DNA of 64,000 bases, from positions 119,548-183,547 of the forward strand of contig JAJDVX010000019.1 of the NCBI GenBank assembly GCA_022825895.1. Direction: 5' to 3'. The notes beneath the pieces are model-generated. The model was given only the letters and a program-made list of their open reading frames with translations. It did no database searches and was not told the DNA's origin. Both the position numbers and the translations under genes were made by a program. Numbering within the stretch: position 1 is the stretch's first letter; each line of letters starts with the position of its first letter. The DNA is from Chloroflexota bacterium. Its GTDB lineage: Bacteria; Chloroflexota; UBA11872. This document shows, piece after piece, positions 17,831-27,041 of this stretch.

Positions 17831-19078
17831 ATGGACGGCAAGCGTTTCGTTCACTCCATCCGCCTGCAGAATCTTCTCTCATTCGGCCCCGACACCGTCG
17901 TACTTCCGCTCGAGCCACTAAACGTACTCATTGGACCCAACGCGTCAGGGAAGTCCAACCTGATTCACGCATTGTCGCTGCTCAAGGCAGCGCCTCGAGA
18001 CATACAGGTGCCGATTCGGGAAGGCGGCGGCGTTGAAGAGTGGATATGGAAGGGTCTTAAGCAGCTTGACAAAGCAACTATTGAAATCACCGTGGACATC
18101 GCTTTGTCGAAGAGTCCATTAGTTCATCGCCTTACCTTCACAGAATCCTTCGGTGACGGGATCTTTATCCCGCAGGAGACAATCGTCAAGGCACGGTCTG
18201 ACGCTGGAATCGACAGCCTAATAAGGTACTACTCAAACGTGGATGGAAAGGCTATCCTCTACGCGAAGGGATCCACAGACTCCGGCAGCGGATATCAGGG
18301 TGATTCAGCTGACTCGCCGGGACACGAGTCACGGTTGGAGCGAGAGATTCGCCACGATCAATTTGACTTTGGACAGTCGATTCTATCCCAGGTTAGAGAC
18401 AACTTTAGCTACCCAGAGATTGCATTCCTTTCGTACAACTATGAGGGCATCAGCTTCTTCCGTGGGTGGGATCTTGGACGACTTTCGCCAATTCGCCAAC
18501 CACAAAGGACTGATCATCCCAAGAATGCCCTCTTGGAAGACGCGTCGAATCTGGGCGTCGTCTTGAGTGACTTGCTAAATCGCCCTGGAATAAGATCGCG
18601 AATCTTGCAAGGGATTAGGACATGCCATCCGGCCGTCGAAGATGTCCGGATTGACGTAACAGGTGGGTTAGTAAGGATCTTCCTCCACGAAGTGGGGTTG
18701 CATCATCCGGTGCCAGCGGAACGGCTATCAGACGGGACCCTCCGCTACCTATGCCTCCTCGCGGCCCTCTGTCATCCAGATCCGGCACGGGTGATATGCC
18801 TTGAAGAACCAGAACTTGGCCTCCATCCCGACATGATCCCGGAACTCGCCAAACTCCTGGTGGAAGCCTCTACCCGCAGCCAACTCTTCGTTACCACCCA
18901 CTCCGACATCCTTGTTGACGCCCTCTCCGACACGCCCGAGGCCGTCATCGTCTGCGAAAAATCCGAAGGCGCCACCCAACTCCAACGGCTCAACGCGGAG
19001 GAACTCAAACCCTGGCTTGAGAAGTACCGTCTCGGAGAACTCTGGACCAGTGGCCACATCGGCGGCAACCGCTGGTGA
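17831..19078 (+). CDS. AAA family ATPase (AAA_21/SMC-like), paired with DUF4276
   Basis: A 415-residue ATPase of the OLD/SMC-like group without a nuclease domain of its own. Walker A GPNASGKS is at residues 35-42. A degenerate ABC signature (LSDGTLRYLCLLAAL), Walker B (VICLEEPELGLHP) and an H-loop (FVTTHSDILVDAL) lie in the C-terminal third. The following DUF4276 gene overlaps by GTGA, so the two are translated together. Such pairs recur in defence islands and are thought to work as an ATPase with a TOPRIM-like partner; that role here is inference. It opens a cluster of mobile, defence-type genes to 24.4 kb. Confidence 0.8.
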   Translation: MDGKRFVHSIRLQNLLSFGPDTVVLPLEPLNVLIGPNASGKSNLIHALSLLKAAPRDIQVPIREGGGVEEWIWKGLKQLDKATIEITVDIALSKSPLVHRLTFTESFGDGIFIPQETIVKARSDAGIDSLIRYYSNVDGKAILYAKGSTDSGSGYQGDSADSPGHESRLEREIRHDQFDFGQSILSQVRDNFSYPEIAFLSYNYEGISFFRGWDLGRLSPIRQPQRTDHPKNALLEDASNLGVVLSDLLNRPGIRSRILQGIRTCHPAVEDVRIDVTGGLVRIFLHEVGLHHPVPAERLSDGTLRYLCLLAALCHPDPARVICLEEPELGLHPDMIPELAKLLVEASTRSQLFVTTHSDILVDALSDTPEAVIVCEKSEGATQLQRLNAEELKPWLEKYRLGELWTSGHIGGNRW

Positions 19079-19677
19079 GCGTAAAGCTGATCGTTGAAGG
19101 CGGGGGAGATAGAAAGTCACGGTCTGCTAATCGGGATTGCCGACGAGCATTCGGCAAGTTCCTGGAGAACGCCGGACTCACTCTCCGAAGACCCGCTATC
19201 GAGGCAGCCGGCGGCCGCGAGCAGGCATACGACGCCTTCAAGACAGAGCACGAAAGAGGGGCCCGGGTCGCCGTGCTCCTGGTCGACGCCGAAGCCCCGG
19301 TCACAGCTCAGGACCCGTGGACTCACCTGAACCGACGCGACGGCTGGACCCGCCCAACTGGCACAACAGACGACCAATGCCACCTCATGGTCCAGGTCAT
19401 GGAGTCCTGGTTTCTCGCGGACCGCAAGGCGCTAGCTAACTTCTACCGGCAAGGGTTCCGGCCAAATGCGCTGCCGGGCAATCCCAGGCAGATCGAACGG
19501 ATCCCCAAGAATGCTGTCGAAGACGGTCTCGACCGGGCCACCCGGAACACCACCAAAGGCCGCTATCACAAAGGTCAGCACAGCTTCGAAATCCTGGCCA
19601 GCCTGGATCCCGCCAAAGTGACAGCCGCATCTCCCCACGCCAGGAGATTCGTACAAACGCTCCTCGCTCTGGCGTAA
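19075..19677 (+). CDS. DUF4276 family protein (TOPRIM-like)
   Basis: A 200-residue protein with the DUF4276 (PF14103) hallmarks: LIVEGGGD at residues 5-12 with a conserved glutamate, VLLVDAEAP with acidic residues at 71 and 73, MVQVMESWFLAD near 130, and the C-terminal pattern KGQHSFEILASLDPAKV. The spaced Glu and Asp/Glu residues resemble a TOPRIM metal site, suggesting nuclease or nucleotidyl chemistry. It is translationally coupled to the AAA ATPase. The family has no settled function that I know of. Confidence 0.75.
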   Translation: MSVKLIVEGGGDRKSRSANRDCRRAFGKFLENAGLTLRRPAIEAAGGREQAYDAFKTEHERGARVAVLLVDAEAPVTAQDPWTHLNRRDGWTRPTGTTDDQCHLMVQVMESWFLADRKALANFYRQGFRPNALPGNPRQIERIPKNAVEDGLDRATRNTTKGRYHKGQHSFEILASLDPAKVTAASPHARRFVQTLLALA

Positions 19678-19926
19678 GCAGATGCCCGCTCCGAGGCCTG
19701 AGTCCCCGACACGCCTCACTTCCTCTCCCTCTGTCATCTCGGCGTCCCATCTCACGTAGGGGCCGGTCCCTGACCGGTGTGTTCCGTTAGTGATCGGCCG
19801 GCCGTCCTGCGGCCCGTACGCGCCGACGCCCCTAGATTCACGCATCTCGACCCAGTCTTAGATCCACCCGTCGTTACTCGGCGTTATACTCATCCGTCCT
19901 AAGCCTAGTGATCCGCTTAATCGGAG

Positions 19927-21087
19927 ATGACACTGGTGAGTCCGAGACCAACTGTCGCGATGAGAACCAAAAGAAGACTGTGGTCCGAGTCCATGGGACA
20001 CTGCATGAACCCGGAGTGTCATACTGATCTTCACAGTGGCGGCACATTCATCGGTGAAATTGCTCACATCGTTCCTAATGCACACGGAGGGGATGTGGCC
20101 TATGGAAATCTCCTGGTGCTCTGTCGCAATTGCCATAGAATAGTCGATGACCAGAGGACATCTCAAACTGAAGAAGAAATGTCGCGTTGGAAGAGAATAC
20201 GAAATCGGGAGATCCGTAAGCGGTTTACCAAGAGGTATGATTCGTTTGAAGAGCTCAGTGATCATGTTGTTCCAATCCTAGAGAGGAATCGATCTATATT
20301 CGATAGCTACGGTCCAATCAACAATGGTGCAAGTGCCCATCATATGTGGCTGTCATTCGAGGCGGAATTACTTGCAAACAATCAAAAGCTCGTAGATATC
20401 CTGAATAAGAATAAAGAGCTTCTGCACTTCGCCAATCAAGAAATAGTCGAGAGGTTTACTACACATGCTCACGAATTCAAAGAGACCAGAAGAGACCGTT
20501 CAAATCCCCGTAGAATCCTATTCCCGGCGAAGCTGAATTCTATTTTTGGAGTTGAGCGAGTCTCAGCAGGATTGACGCCCAATGTATCCGCCTTGCAAAA
20601 TATGATAGAGCAGTTGATCAGAGATGGGGAATTTGTTGACCTAGATCTCGAAGAGGAGCAAGTATTAGTCTATAGGGAGAACGATAGTGACGTCGTCTTG
20701 CATTTGAACGACAGGCCAAGGGTTGATCAGATACTGTGGTCAAGGAGATGTTATCGGCCTCAGACGACTTCTCTGCGGTTAGACGGCTTACTCTTCACGC
20801 TGAATTGGCTACGAAGGAGAGGCTTCGAGTACAGAATCCCGAATCTCTGCGAATTGGGACACATTAGATTAGAAGATGGGACTGACGTCATCTTTGTCTA
20901 CGAATACTGCCTCTCTGCTTCGCACTTGTATAAGATTGATATTGATGAAGAAATGCTGATAGTGAATCTGTACAACTGGAATGGAGGCGTCATCAGCGAA
21001 GATGCCGAGTCTCATGCAGAGGAGTTTGGGGCTGTGGCAATGAACCAACGAGAGTTCTTTAGGTTTTGTCACCGAAACTTGAAGTAG
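19927..21087 (+). CDS. HNH endonuclease with a large unassigned C-terminal region
   Basis: A 386-residue protein whose first 100 residues form an HNH/zinc nuclease: C26, C31, EIAHI with H47, N61, then C66, C69 and H70, followed by an EEEMSRWKRIRNREI helix. This arrangement resembles the HNH half of CBASS effectors of the HNH-SAVED kind. The remaining 280 residues show no SAVED motif that I can recognise and may be a sensor or regulatory domain. Base composition is markedly AT-richer than the flanks, with many A/T third positions, which suggests recent transfer. Its 3' end overlaps the next gene by 22 bases. Confidence 0.7.
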   Translation: MTLVSPRPTVAMRTKRRLWSESMGHCMNPECHTDLHSGGTFIGEIAHIVPNAHGGDVAYGNLLVLCRNCHRIVDDQRTSQTEEEMSRWKRIRNREIRKRFTKRYDSFEELSDHVVPILERNRSIFDSYGPINNGASAHHMWLSFEAELLANNQKLVDILNKNKELLHFANQEIVERFTTHAHEFKETRRDRSNPRRILFPAKLNSIFGVERVSAGLTPNVSALQNMIEQLIRDGEFVDLDLEEEQVLVYRENDSDVVLHLNDRPRVDQILWSRRCYRPQTTSLRLDGLLFTLNWLRRRGFEYRIPNLCELGHIRLEDGTDVIFVYEYCLSASHLYKIDIDEEMLIVNLYNWNGGVISEDAESHAEEFGAVAMNQREFFRFCHRNLK

Positions 21088-21374
21088 ACGAGTTATGCAC
21101 TCGATTGAAGAGTCGTGATCACTCTAGCTTAAGGCTCTTTCGAGAGGCCTATCTGTTTGGATCGATCCTCACGGAGGAGAGACCCGAAGATATCGACATC
21201 CTCTTGATATATGATAATCATCGACCTTTGATCGATGTTTCGATGGCGGCTGATAGGGTATTGGATTGGCTGTCTTCTATGTACTATGGAAGGCTGGTGC
21301 ACTTAACCGTTCTGAGCGTCTCCGAAGCGCGGTCAACGACGCTGACTAAATCTGTCCGAGAAATCACCAAATAG
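21066..21374 (+). CDS. Small nucleotidyltransferase (Pol-beta/MNT-like)
   Basis: A 102-residue protein from a TTG start within the end of the HNH gene. The segment AYLFGSILTEERPEDIDILLIY contains the GS motif and the DID metal-binding aspartates of minimal nucleotidyltransferases. The third acidic residue expected on a later strand is not obvious. It is much shorter than a CD-NTase, so a CBASS cyclase is unlikely. MNT proteins often act as AMPylating or antitoxin partners. Low GC and overlap tie it to the HNH gene. The function of the pair is unknown. Confidence 0.6.
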   Translation: MSPKLEVDELCTRLKSRDHSSLRLFREAYLFGSILTEERPEDIDILLIYDNHRPLIDVSMAADRVLDWLSSMYYGRLVHLTVLSVSEARSTTLTKSVREITK

Positions 21375-21509
21375 GTCGCAATTAGTGGTCGCTTTGACTG
21401 CCAAAGTATGTGTCAGGGGTTTCGCGTATGCGACAATGCGTACCATATACCGAAGTATATCGGTGATGGTGGCGGCACCACAGATTGTGTCAATGTACTG
21501 TGTTGACTG

Positions 21510-24359
21510 CTAATGTGTTAAGTTTGTGCGGAGCATGAAATCCAGTGCCTGGTCATTGGCAATGTCAGGATTCCAGCCATAAGCCGCCGCCACGGCCGCA
21601 TCCAACTCCCCATGCGCGTCCACTAACCACTGCGGCCGCTCGTTGTACAAATTCGTCAACGTCCGCCTTCGCAGCTCCCGCACCGGAGCCGCGGCCGTCG
21701 GTACGGCCCGCTTTGGATATCCGGCGACCGGCTCCTCCACCCACTCCACCCACTCCGGCGGATTCAGCCACCGGTCACGAAGTTCCACAAGCCGGCGCGC
21801 TGCTTCGGCGATGGCGATTGCCCGCGGATCGTCGACGTAGTCGGCGGCGGGAATGTCGGGCGTCAGCCCTTCGGGAAACGGAAACGTCTGAAACGTGGTC
21901 GTAGGCGTGTAGCGCGGGTCATTGCCCTTTCCCAGCCACGTGCCCAATCGCAGTGACCACAGTTCGTGGAAGCGGCTATGCAGGATGCCGAAGGTCGTGT
22001 CGTCATCGCGGGCAATCACGATCAGTTGATGGTCGGGACAGACACGCGTATCTAGCCAGACGAACAGTCGGTGCTTCGCCACCATCGGAGTCACGATGCA
22101 TCGGCTGAAACCGTCGAGTTCCCGCCACATACCCGGTCTTGGTTCCACGTGTCGCCACCAGTTCAGCCGATAGGCCGCTCGACGGTTCCTTTGACGCATC
22201 GGATAGACGCGTTCCTTGATCCACCGATACGGCGTTTCGTACAGCGCGGCCTCGCTCTCCGATAGCTTCCATCCATAGTCGACGATCCATTTCCCGCGCG
22301 GACGTCTGGTCAGGTCCATCCCGTTGACCCAGGGTTTGAGCACGTCGGCGTTCGGCCGCCCGTTCGGGTTGGCCGGTAGCTGCAACCACTCCCGCGCCTG
22401 GTCGCCCGAAATATCGAACGGTCCGCCCTTCGTGTCGCCCATGAAAGCAACGCCGGAGTTCTGCGGCAGCCGGACGGCCTGCGTCAGGTCGACGCTCACG
22501 TCGGTGAGATCGGCATTGATCCGCAGCGCGTCCTCGCCATTTAGTTGCGTCGGCAGCCCGGTTTCCTTGCCGGCAAAGCAGACCAGCGACACCCGCACGG
22601 CCGCCCCATCCACCACCCACGGCTCGTCCGACCACGCGTCGTAAATCGCGCCTCGCTCAACGATTCCATCCAGCACCGACCGGTTGCGCCCGCCGCGGAT
22701 GGAATTGGTGCCAACGAGGCCAGCACGCGCCAACTCTCCGCCGGTGACCAGCCGCTCGGCCTTGTCGAACCAATGGCACACCAGGTCGGCGTCGCCGTGA
22801 ATCCGCTCGCCGTAGAGCCGCTGTAGACCCTCCACGTGCTCATCGCCCAGCACCCCGCGCAGCAGCTTTCCGCCCAGGAACGGCGGATTCCCAATCACCA
22901 CGTCCGCCGCTGGCCACTCCGGCTCCTGCCCGTCGTCCGTCAGCACTGCGTCCCGGCACTCGATCGTGTCCAGCGGCTTCAGAATCGGGTCGCGGTCCTC
23001 GCGAAAGCCATGACGCCGCATCCACTGGATCTCGCCGATCCACACCGACACCCGCGCCAGTTCGGCCGCGTACGGGTTGAGTTCAATTCCCTTCACGTTC
23101 GCCGGGCCAACGGCGGGGAAGGGCGGTTGCAGCCCCAGCGTCTGCGCCTCCACCCGCACCCGGTGCTCAAGGTCCTTCAGCGCGTGCAGCGCCAGGTACA
23201 GGAAGTTGCCGGATCCGCACGCCGGATCCAGCACCCGGAACCCCGCCAGCCTCTCCAGGAACTCCCGCAACTGGCGCTCCGCGCGCTGCCGCCGCCGGCT
23301 AGCCGTTTGCGAGGTCGTAGCCTTGCCCGCGTGATTGAGCAGGCCATTCAATTGCTCCTTCGCGGCCGCCCACTCCGCCAGCCACGGCCGCACGATCACC
23401 GGCTCCACGATCTGCATGATCTTGTCGCGATCCGTGTAGTGCGCCCCCAACTGCGAGCGCTTGTCCGGGTCCAGTCCGCGCTCGAACAGCGTGCCCAGGA
23501 TCGACGGATCGATCTCCGACCAGTCCAGCCCCGCCGCCTCGCGCACCGCGTTCACCTGCGGCCGGTCCAGCGGCAGCGCCGTATCGTCGTCGAACAACCC
23601 GCCGTTGAACCACGCCACCTCCTCGAACCCCACCATGCCGCCGTCCTGCATGGCCGCGAATAGGGTGCGCGCCAATTGCTCGAACTGCTCGGGCCGCAGC
23701 CGCGCCTGGTCCAGCATCCGCCGGAACATCTGGTCCGGCAGCAACCCCACGTCCTCGGCGAACATGCAGAACACCAGCCGGTTGACGAAATGCGCCACCG
23801 TCTGCGGCTCGTGCCCGCCGTCCCGCAACCCCTGCGCCAGTTCGGCGAACGTGGCCGCCGCCTGCTCGGTCAGCGCCTGCCGCGTCTGCTCCGGTCGCAG
23901 CCGCTCCGGCTCGCTGAACGCCCACTTCAGCAGGTTGCGCGTGCCCGGATCGTCCAGCTCGTACAGCGTGAACTCGTGCACCGTGCTGACGCTGTTCGTC
24001 CAGTTCGTGTGGATGCGAAAGCGCCGCGTGTCCGAGACGATCAGTAGCGGCGGATTCTCCAGCGCCAGCGCGTACTGCCGCAGCTGCTGAAACGCCGCGT
24101 CCAGGTCCTTCCCCTGCGACTTGTACTCCCAGGCGAAATGCCCCCGCTTCCACACGTCCGCCCAGCCACCGCCCCCGCTATCCTTCCGCGCCCCCCGCTC
24201 AAAGCAGTACTCGTCGCCCTCCGGATCCGCCTCGATCGGCGTCGGCTCCCCCAGCAACGAACACAAATCATTGAAATGCGACTGCGCCACCGCCCGCTCA
24301 TTCAGCGTCACCGCCCGCCACTTATCGATAAACGCCCCAGCCGTCAACCCACTACCCAA
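21510..24359 (-). CDS. MmeI-like single-chain restriction-modification enzyme (type IIL/IIG)
   Basis: A 949-residue protein joining a nuclease and an adenine methyltransferase. D68, then EYK at 78-80, gives the D-x9-ExK nuclease motif known in MmeI. A helical linker follows. The SAM-binding motif DPACGSGNF is at 378-386 and the catalytic NPPF with GGK at 491-497. The remaining C-terminal half would hold the target-recognition domain. The TTG at 24359 follows a GAGGGG ribosome site. Such enzymes methylate one strand of an asymmetric site and cut about 20 bases away. A conserved promoter-like element lies upstream at about 24.5 kb. The recognition sequence cannot be read here. Confidence 0.85.
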   Translation of the reverse strand: MGSGLTAGAFIDKWRAVTLNERAVAQSHFNDLCSLLGEPTPIEADPEGDEYCFERGARKDSGGGGWADVWKRGHFAWEYKSQGKDLDAAFQQLRQYALALENPPLLIVSDTRRFRIHTNWTNSVSTVHEFTLYELDDPGTRNLLKWAFSEPERLRPEQTRQALTEQAAATFAELAQGLRDGGHEPQTVAHFVNRLVFCMFAEDVGLLPDQMFRRMLDQARLRPEQFEQLARTLFAAMQDGGMVGFEEVAWFNGGLFDDDTALPLDRPQVNAVREAAGLDWSEIDPSILGTLFERGLDPDKRSQLGAHYTDRDKIMQIVEPVIVRPWLAEWAAAKEQLNGLLNHAGKATTSQTASRRRQRAERQLREFLERLAGFRVLDPACGSGNFLYLALHALKDLEHRVRVEAQTLGLQPPFPAVGPANVKGIELNPYAAELARVSVWIGEIQWMRRHGFREDRDPILKPLDTIECRDAVLTDDGQEPEWPAADVVIGNPPFLGGKLLRGVLGDEHVEGLQRLYGERIHGDADLVCHWFDKAERLVTGGELARAGLVGTNSIRGGRNRSVLDGIVERGAIYDAWSDEPWVVDGAAVRVSLVCFAGKETGLPTQLNGEDALRINADLTDVSVDLTQAVRLPQNSGVAFMGDTKGGPFDISGDQAREWLQLPANPNGRPNADVLKPWVNGMDLTRRPRGKWIVDYGWKLSESEAALYETPYRWIKERVYPMRQRNRRAAYRLNWWRHVEPRPGMWRELDGFSRCIVTPMVAKHRLFVWLDTRVCPDHQLIVIARDDDTTFGILHSRFHELWSLRLGTWLGKGNDPRYTPTTTFQTFPFPEGLTPDIPAADYVDDPRAIAIAEAARRLVELRDRWLNPPEWVEWVEEPVAGYPKRAVPTAAAPVRELRRRTLTNLYNERPQWLVDAHGELDAAVAAAYGWNPDIANDQALDFMLRTNLTH

Positions 24360-24496
24360 AACAACCCCTCACAACGGCGCCGCCCCAAGCCACACCCAAC
24401 ATTCTGCCCCGCTCGCCCGCCGCGCCGACCTCCCCCACACCTCGTCTCCTCATCCCAGGCCACCAGCCGCAAATCACTAGCCATACGTGCCCAGAT

Positions 24497-24525
24497 AGTG
24501 TACACTGTCCGAGTAAGCCTCGCAA
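24497..24525 (-). promoter_or_regulatory. Promoter-like element, copy 1 (upstream of the MmeI-like gene)
   Basis: On the minus strand TTGCGA, 17 bases, TACACT; the -10 box lies in the palindrome AGTGTACACT. The same element, conserved over about 46 bases with the flank GGCATTTGGA and AAGGGTTGCGAGGCTTACTC, occurs at 63.25 kb, and a shorter match at 55.07 kb. An ATG lies 12 bases after the -10 box at 24484 but opens only a 46-codon frame; the restriction gene starts further down at 24359. Confidence 0.5.
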
Positions 24526-24978
24526 CCCTTGTTCCAAATGCCCCCCGCCCTCCTGCTCCTCCTCCCATGGTTCATCCCCCGCTTCTCCCACTTCTCACTG
24601 CTCTCAACTCACTCCTTCCTCACCGGCCCCCTGGCGCCCCGGTGCCGACATTGCTGGTTCCCAATCTTGCGAAGAGGCCGACTTCATTCCGGCCGCATCC
24701 GCTCAAGACGTATTCACCCCAATCCCTCGCCACGTCCGCGCACCCAACATCCCCGGCACCGCCCTGCCGCCTCCTCACAACCCCAACTATCCTCCCCGAC
24801 CCGCCAATAGATCTGGCCAGAGACAGTTCTTCCCTTCACCCCCCAGCCAAGTCCCGCCGCCCGGGCCTCACCCCATCGCCCTGGCAAGACCTCACCCACT
24901 CGCACCCCACCCCTCACAACCCGATATCCTGAACCCGCCGCCCATCTGGGCGGTTATCTGTGGAGGGCGCAAGACCTC
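24526..24978. other. Intergenic region between MmeI-like gene and hisG
   Basis: About 450 bases of C/T-rich spacer without a credible gene; open frames through it look like composition artefacts. Positions 24585-24625 (TTCTCACTGCTCTCAACTC and following) resemble the pyrimidine repeats at 48481 and 48671. A short perfect hairpin, CCGCCC-ATCT-GGGCGG, lies at 24938-24953, about 25 bases before the hisG start, and could be a leader structure. Confidence 0.4.
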
Positions 24979-25851
24979 ATGAAACCGCTCGACTTCGGGA
25001 TTCCGGCCGGCAGCCTTCAGGAAGCGACCATTGAACTCTTCCGGCGCGCCGGCTGGCATATCGTCGTCAGTCCCCGGAGCTACTTCCCCGAAGTCGACGA
25101 CGACGACCTGCGGCTCACCCTCATGCGCGCCCAGGAAATGTCCCGCTATGTCCAGCACGGCACCTTCGATGCCGGCATTACCGGCAAGGACTGGACCCTC
25201 GAAAACGAGTCCGACGTCAAGGTCATCCAGGTGCTCCCCTACTCACGACGCAGTTCCCGGCCGACCAGGACCGTCCTGGCGGTACGCAGTGACTCGCCCG
25301 TCAAGACCATCCACGACCTCCAGGGCCGCACCATCGCGGCCGAAATGGTCGGCTTCACGCGGCGCTACCTGGCGGATCGCGGCATCGACGCCTCGGTCGA
25401 GTTCTCCTGGGGCGCAACCGAGGCCAAGGTCGCCGGCCGCCTGGCTGACGCCATCGTTGAGACTACGGAGACCGGCTCAACCCTCCGCGCCCACGGCCTC
25501 CGTGAAATCGAGACCATGCTCACCTCCTGCCCCCAGATCATCGCCAACAAGACCGCCTACGCCGATCCGGTCAAGAAGGCCAAGATCGACCAGGTCGCCA
25601 TGATGCTCAAGGCCGCCCTCGACGCCCAGTCGCGCGTGGCGCTCAAGATGAACGTCCCGAAGGACCTGTTGGAGGAGATCATCGCCCTCGTCCCCAGCGT
25701 CACCGCGCCCACCGTCGCCGACCTCTACGGCCAACCCTGGGCCAGCGTAGAAATCGTCGTCGAGGAACAGCAGGTCCGCGAATTGGTGCCCCGCTTGGTT
25801 AAGGCCGGCGCGGAAGGCATCATCGAGTTCCCGCTCAACAAGTTCCTCTGA
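24979..25851 (+). CDS. hisG: ATP phosphoribosyltransferase, long form (HisG)
   Basis: First enzyme of histidine synthesis: ATP plus PRPP gives phosphoribosyl-ATP. The 290-residue length and the C-terminal domain from about residue 215 (a PII-like, histidine-sensing fold in the family) mark the long form, which needs no HisZ. GTFDAGITGKDW, RTIAAEMVGFTRRYL and LADAIVETTETGSTLRAHGL (the PRPP loop) are the family motifs. GGAGGG upstream is a good ribosome site. No other his genes are adjacent; it overlaps the following Gfo/Idh-type gene by one base, so it heads a mixed transcript. Confidence 0.92.
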   Translation: MKPLDFGIPAGSLQEATIELFRRAGWHIVVSPRSYFPEVDDDDLRLTLMRAQEMSRYVQHGTFDAGITGKDWTLENESDVKVIQVLPYSRRSSRPTRTVLAVRSDSPVKTIHDLQGRTIAAEMVGFTRRYLADRGIDASVEFSWGATEAKVAGRLADAIVETTETGSTLRAHGLREIETMLTSCPQIIANKTAYADPVKKAKIDQVAMMLKAALDAQSRVALKMNVPKDLLEEIIALVPSVTAPTVADLYGQPWASVEIVVEEQQVRELVPRLVKAGAEGIIEFPLNKFL

Positions 25852-27041
25852 TGCCTGACAACCGACTCCGCTTCGGAATCATCGGCACGGGAGGCCGCGG
25901 CCTCGGATCCTTCGCCCGCGGTCTCCGCAACGACTTCCCCGACCAGGCTGACATCGTCGCCCTCAGCGACATGGACCCGGTCCGGCTCGCTCTCGGCGCC
26001 AAACACTTCGAAGTTGACCGCACCGACACCGACCCGTCGGTCGTCCTCGACAACCCCGAAGTCGACGTCGTTGTCATCACCACCCCCGATGCCACCCACG
26101 CCGACTACGCCTGCGCCGCCCTCGAGGCCGGCAAGCACGTCATCTGCGAGAAACCCATCGCCACCACCGTCGACGACTGCAACCGCATTCGCGACATTGC
26201 CCGTCGCTCGCCCGGCGGCTTCATGACCGGCTTCGTCCTGCGCTACGTCCCCTTCTACGACCGCATGCACCACGCCATCGTCAACGGCGAGATTGGCGAC
26301 CCGCGCCTCGTCACCATGACCGACAACCGCGATGGCGCCGGCTACTTCCGTCGCTGGCACCGCCTGCGAGCCAACTCCGGCGGCCTCCTCGTCCACAAGA
26401 GCTGCCACGCCCTCGACATCGCCGGCTGGATGCTCGGCGCCCGACCGGTCAGCGTCAGCGCCACCGGCGGCGTCGCCTTCTTCACCCCCAGGGACTGGGC
26501 CGGCGAACGCTGCCTCACCTGCGACGCCGCGGACACCTGCTCCGAGTACGTCGACATCACCCAGGGCCGTCTCAAGGAGCTGTACTACGACGCCGAGGCC
26601 ACCAGCGGCTACATCTTCGACACCTGCGTCTTCAACTCCGAGAAGGACACCGTCGACCACGCCAGCGCCAGCATCGAGTACGAGGGCGGCAAGCGCGTCT
26701 CCTACAGTCTCTGCCTCTTCGCCTCCTACACCACCCGCGAAATCGGCGTCTGGGGCGAAGACGGCAAGGTCGAAGGCCGCGACGGTCAGGACGCATTCCG
26801 GCTCACCGGCCGACGTGACGACCGCGATGAAGAACGCCCCGTCGAGGTAGCCAGCGGCGGCCACGGCGGCGGCGACGTCCGCCTACTTGCCGACGCGCTC
26901 GCCGTCTTCCGTGGCGAACGCGATCCCGTTGCCGGATTGGATGCCGCCTACTGGGCCGCCGTCCTCGGCATCGTGGCCGAGGAATCCGTGGCCCGCGGCG
27001 GCCAGCGCCTCACCCTGGCTGAACTCGGCGCCACCCCATGA
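25851..27041 (+). CDS. Gfo/Idh/MocA family oxidoreductase
   Basis: A 396-residue NAD(P)-dependent dehydrogenase of sugars or cyclitols. The Rossmann start is FGIIGTGGRGLGS. The EKPIATT motif near residue 100 carries the family lysine, and DIAGWMLG with the preceding SCHALD follows in the C-terminal domain. A cysteine-rich stretch (CLTCDAADTC, about residues 219-228) is unusual and occurs in a subgroup of the family. It starts on the last base of hisG and overlaps the next dehydrogenase by 4 bases. Substrate unknown. Confidence 0.85.
   Translation: MPDNRLRFGIIGTGGRGLGSFARGLRNDFPDQADIVALSDMDPVRLALGAKHFEVDRTDTDPSVVLDNPEVDVVVITTPDATHADYACAALEAGKHVICEKPIATTVDDCNRIRDIARRSPGGFMTGFVLRYVPFYDRMHHAIVNGEIGDPRLVTMTDNRDGAGYFRRWHRLRANSGGLLVHKSCHALDIAGWMLGARPVSVSATGGVAFFTPRDWAGERCLTCDAADTCSEYVDITQGRLKELYYDAEATSGYIFDTCVFNSEKDTVDHASASIEYEGGKRVSYSLCLFASYTTREIGVWGEDGKVEGRDGQDAFRLTGRRDDRDEERPVEVASGGHGGGDVRLLADALAVFRGERDPVAGLDAAYWAAVLGIVAEESVARGGQRLTLAELGATP

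Noticed and set aside
19927..21374. CBASS assignment for the HNH gene
   Set aside because: No CD-NTase of normal length and no recognisable SAVED domain.
24138..24932. A 264-codon plus-strand frame before hisG
   Set aside because: Overlaps the MmeI-like gene antisense and has a low-complexity Pro/Arg-rich product without a family match.
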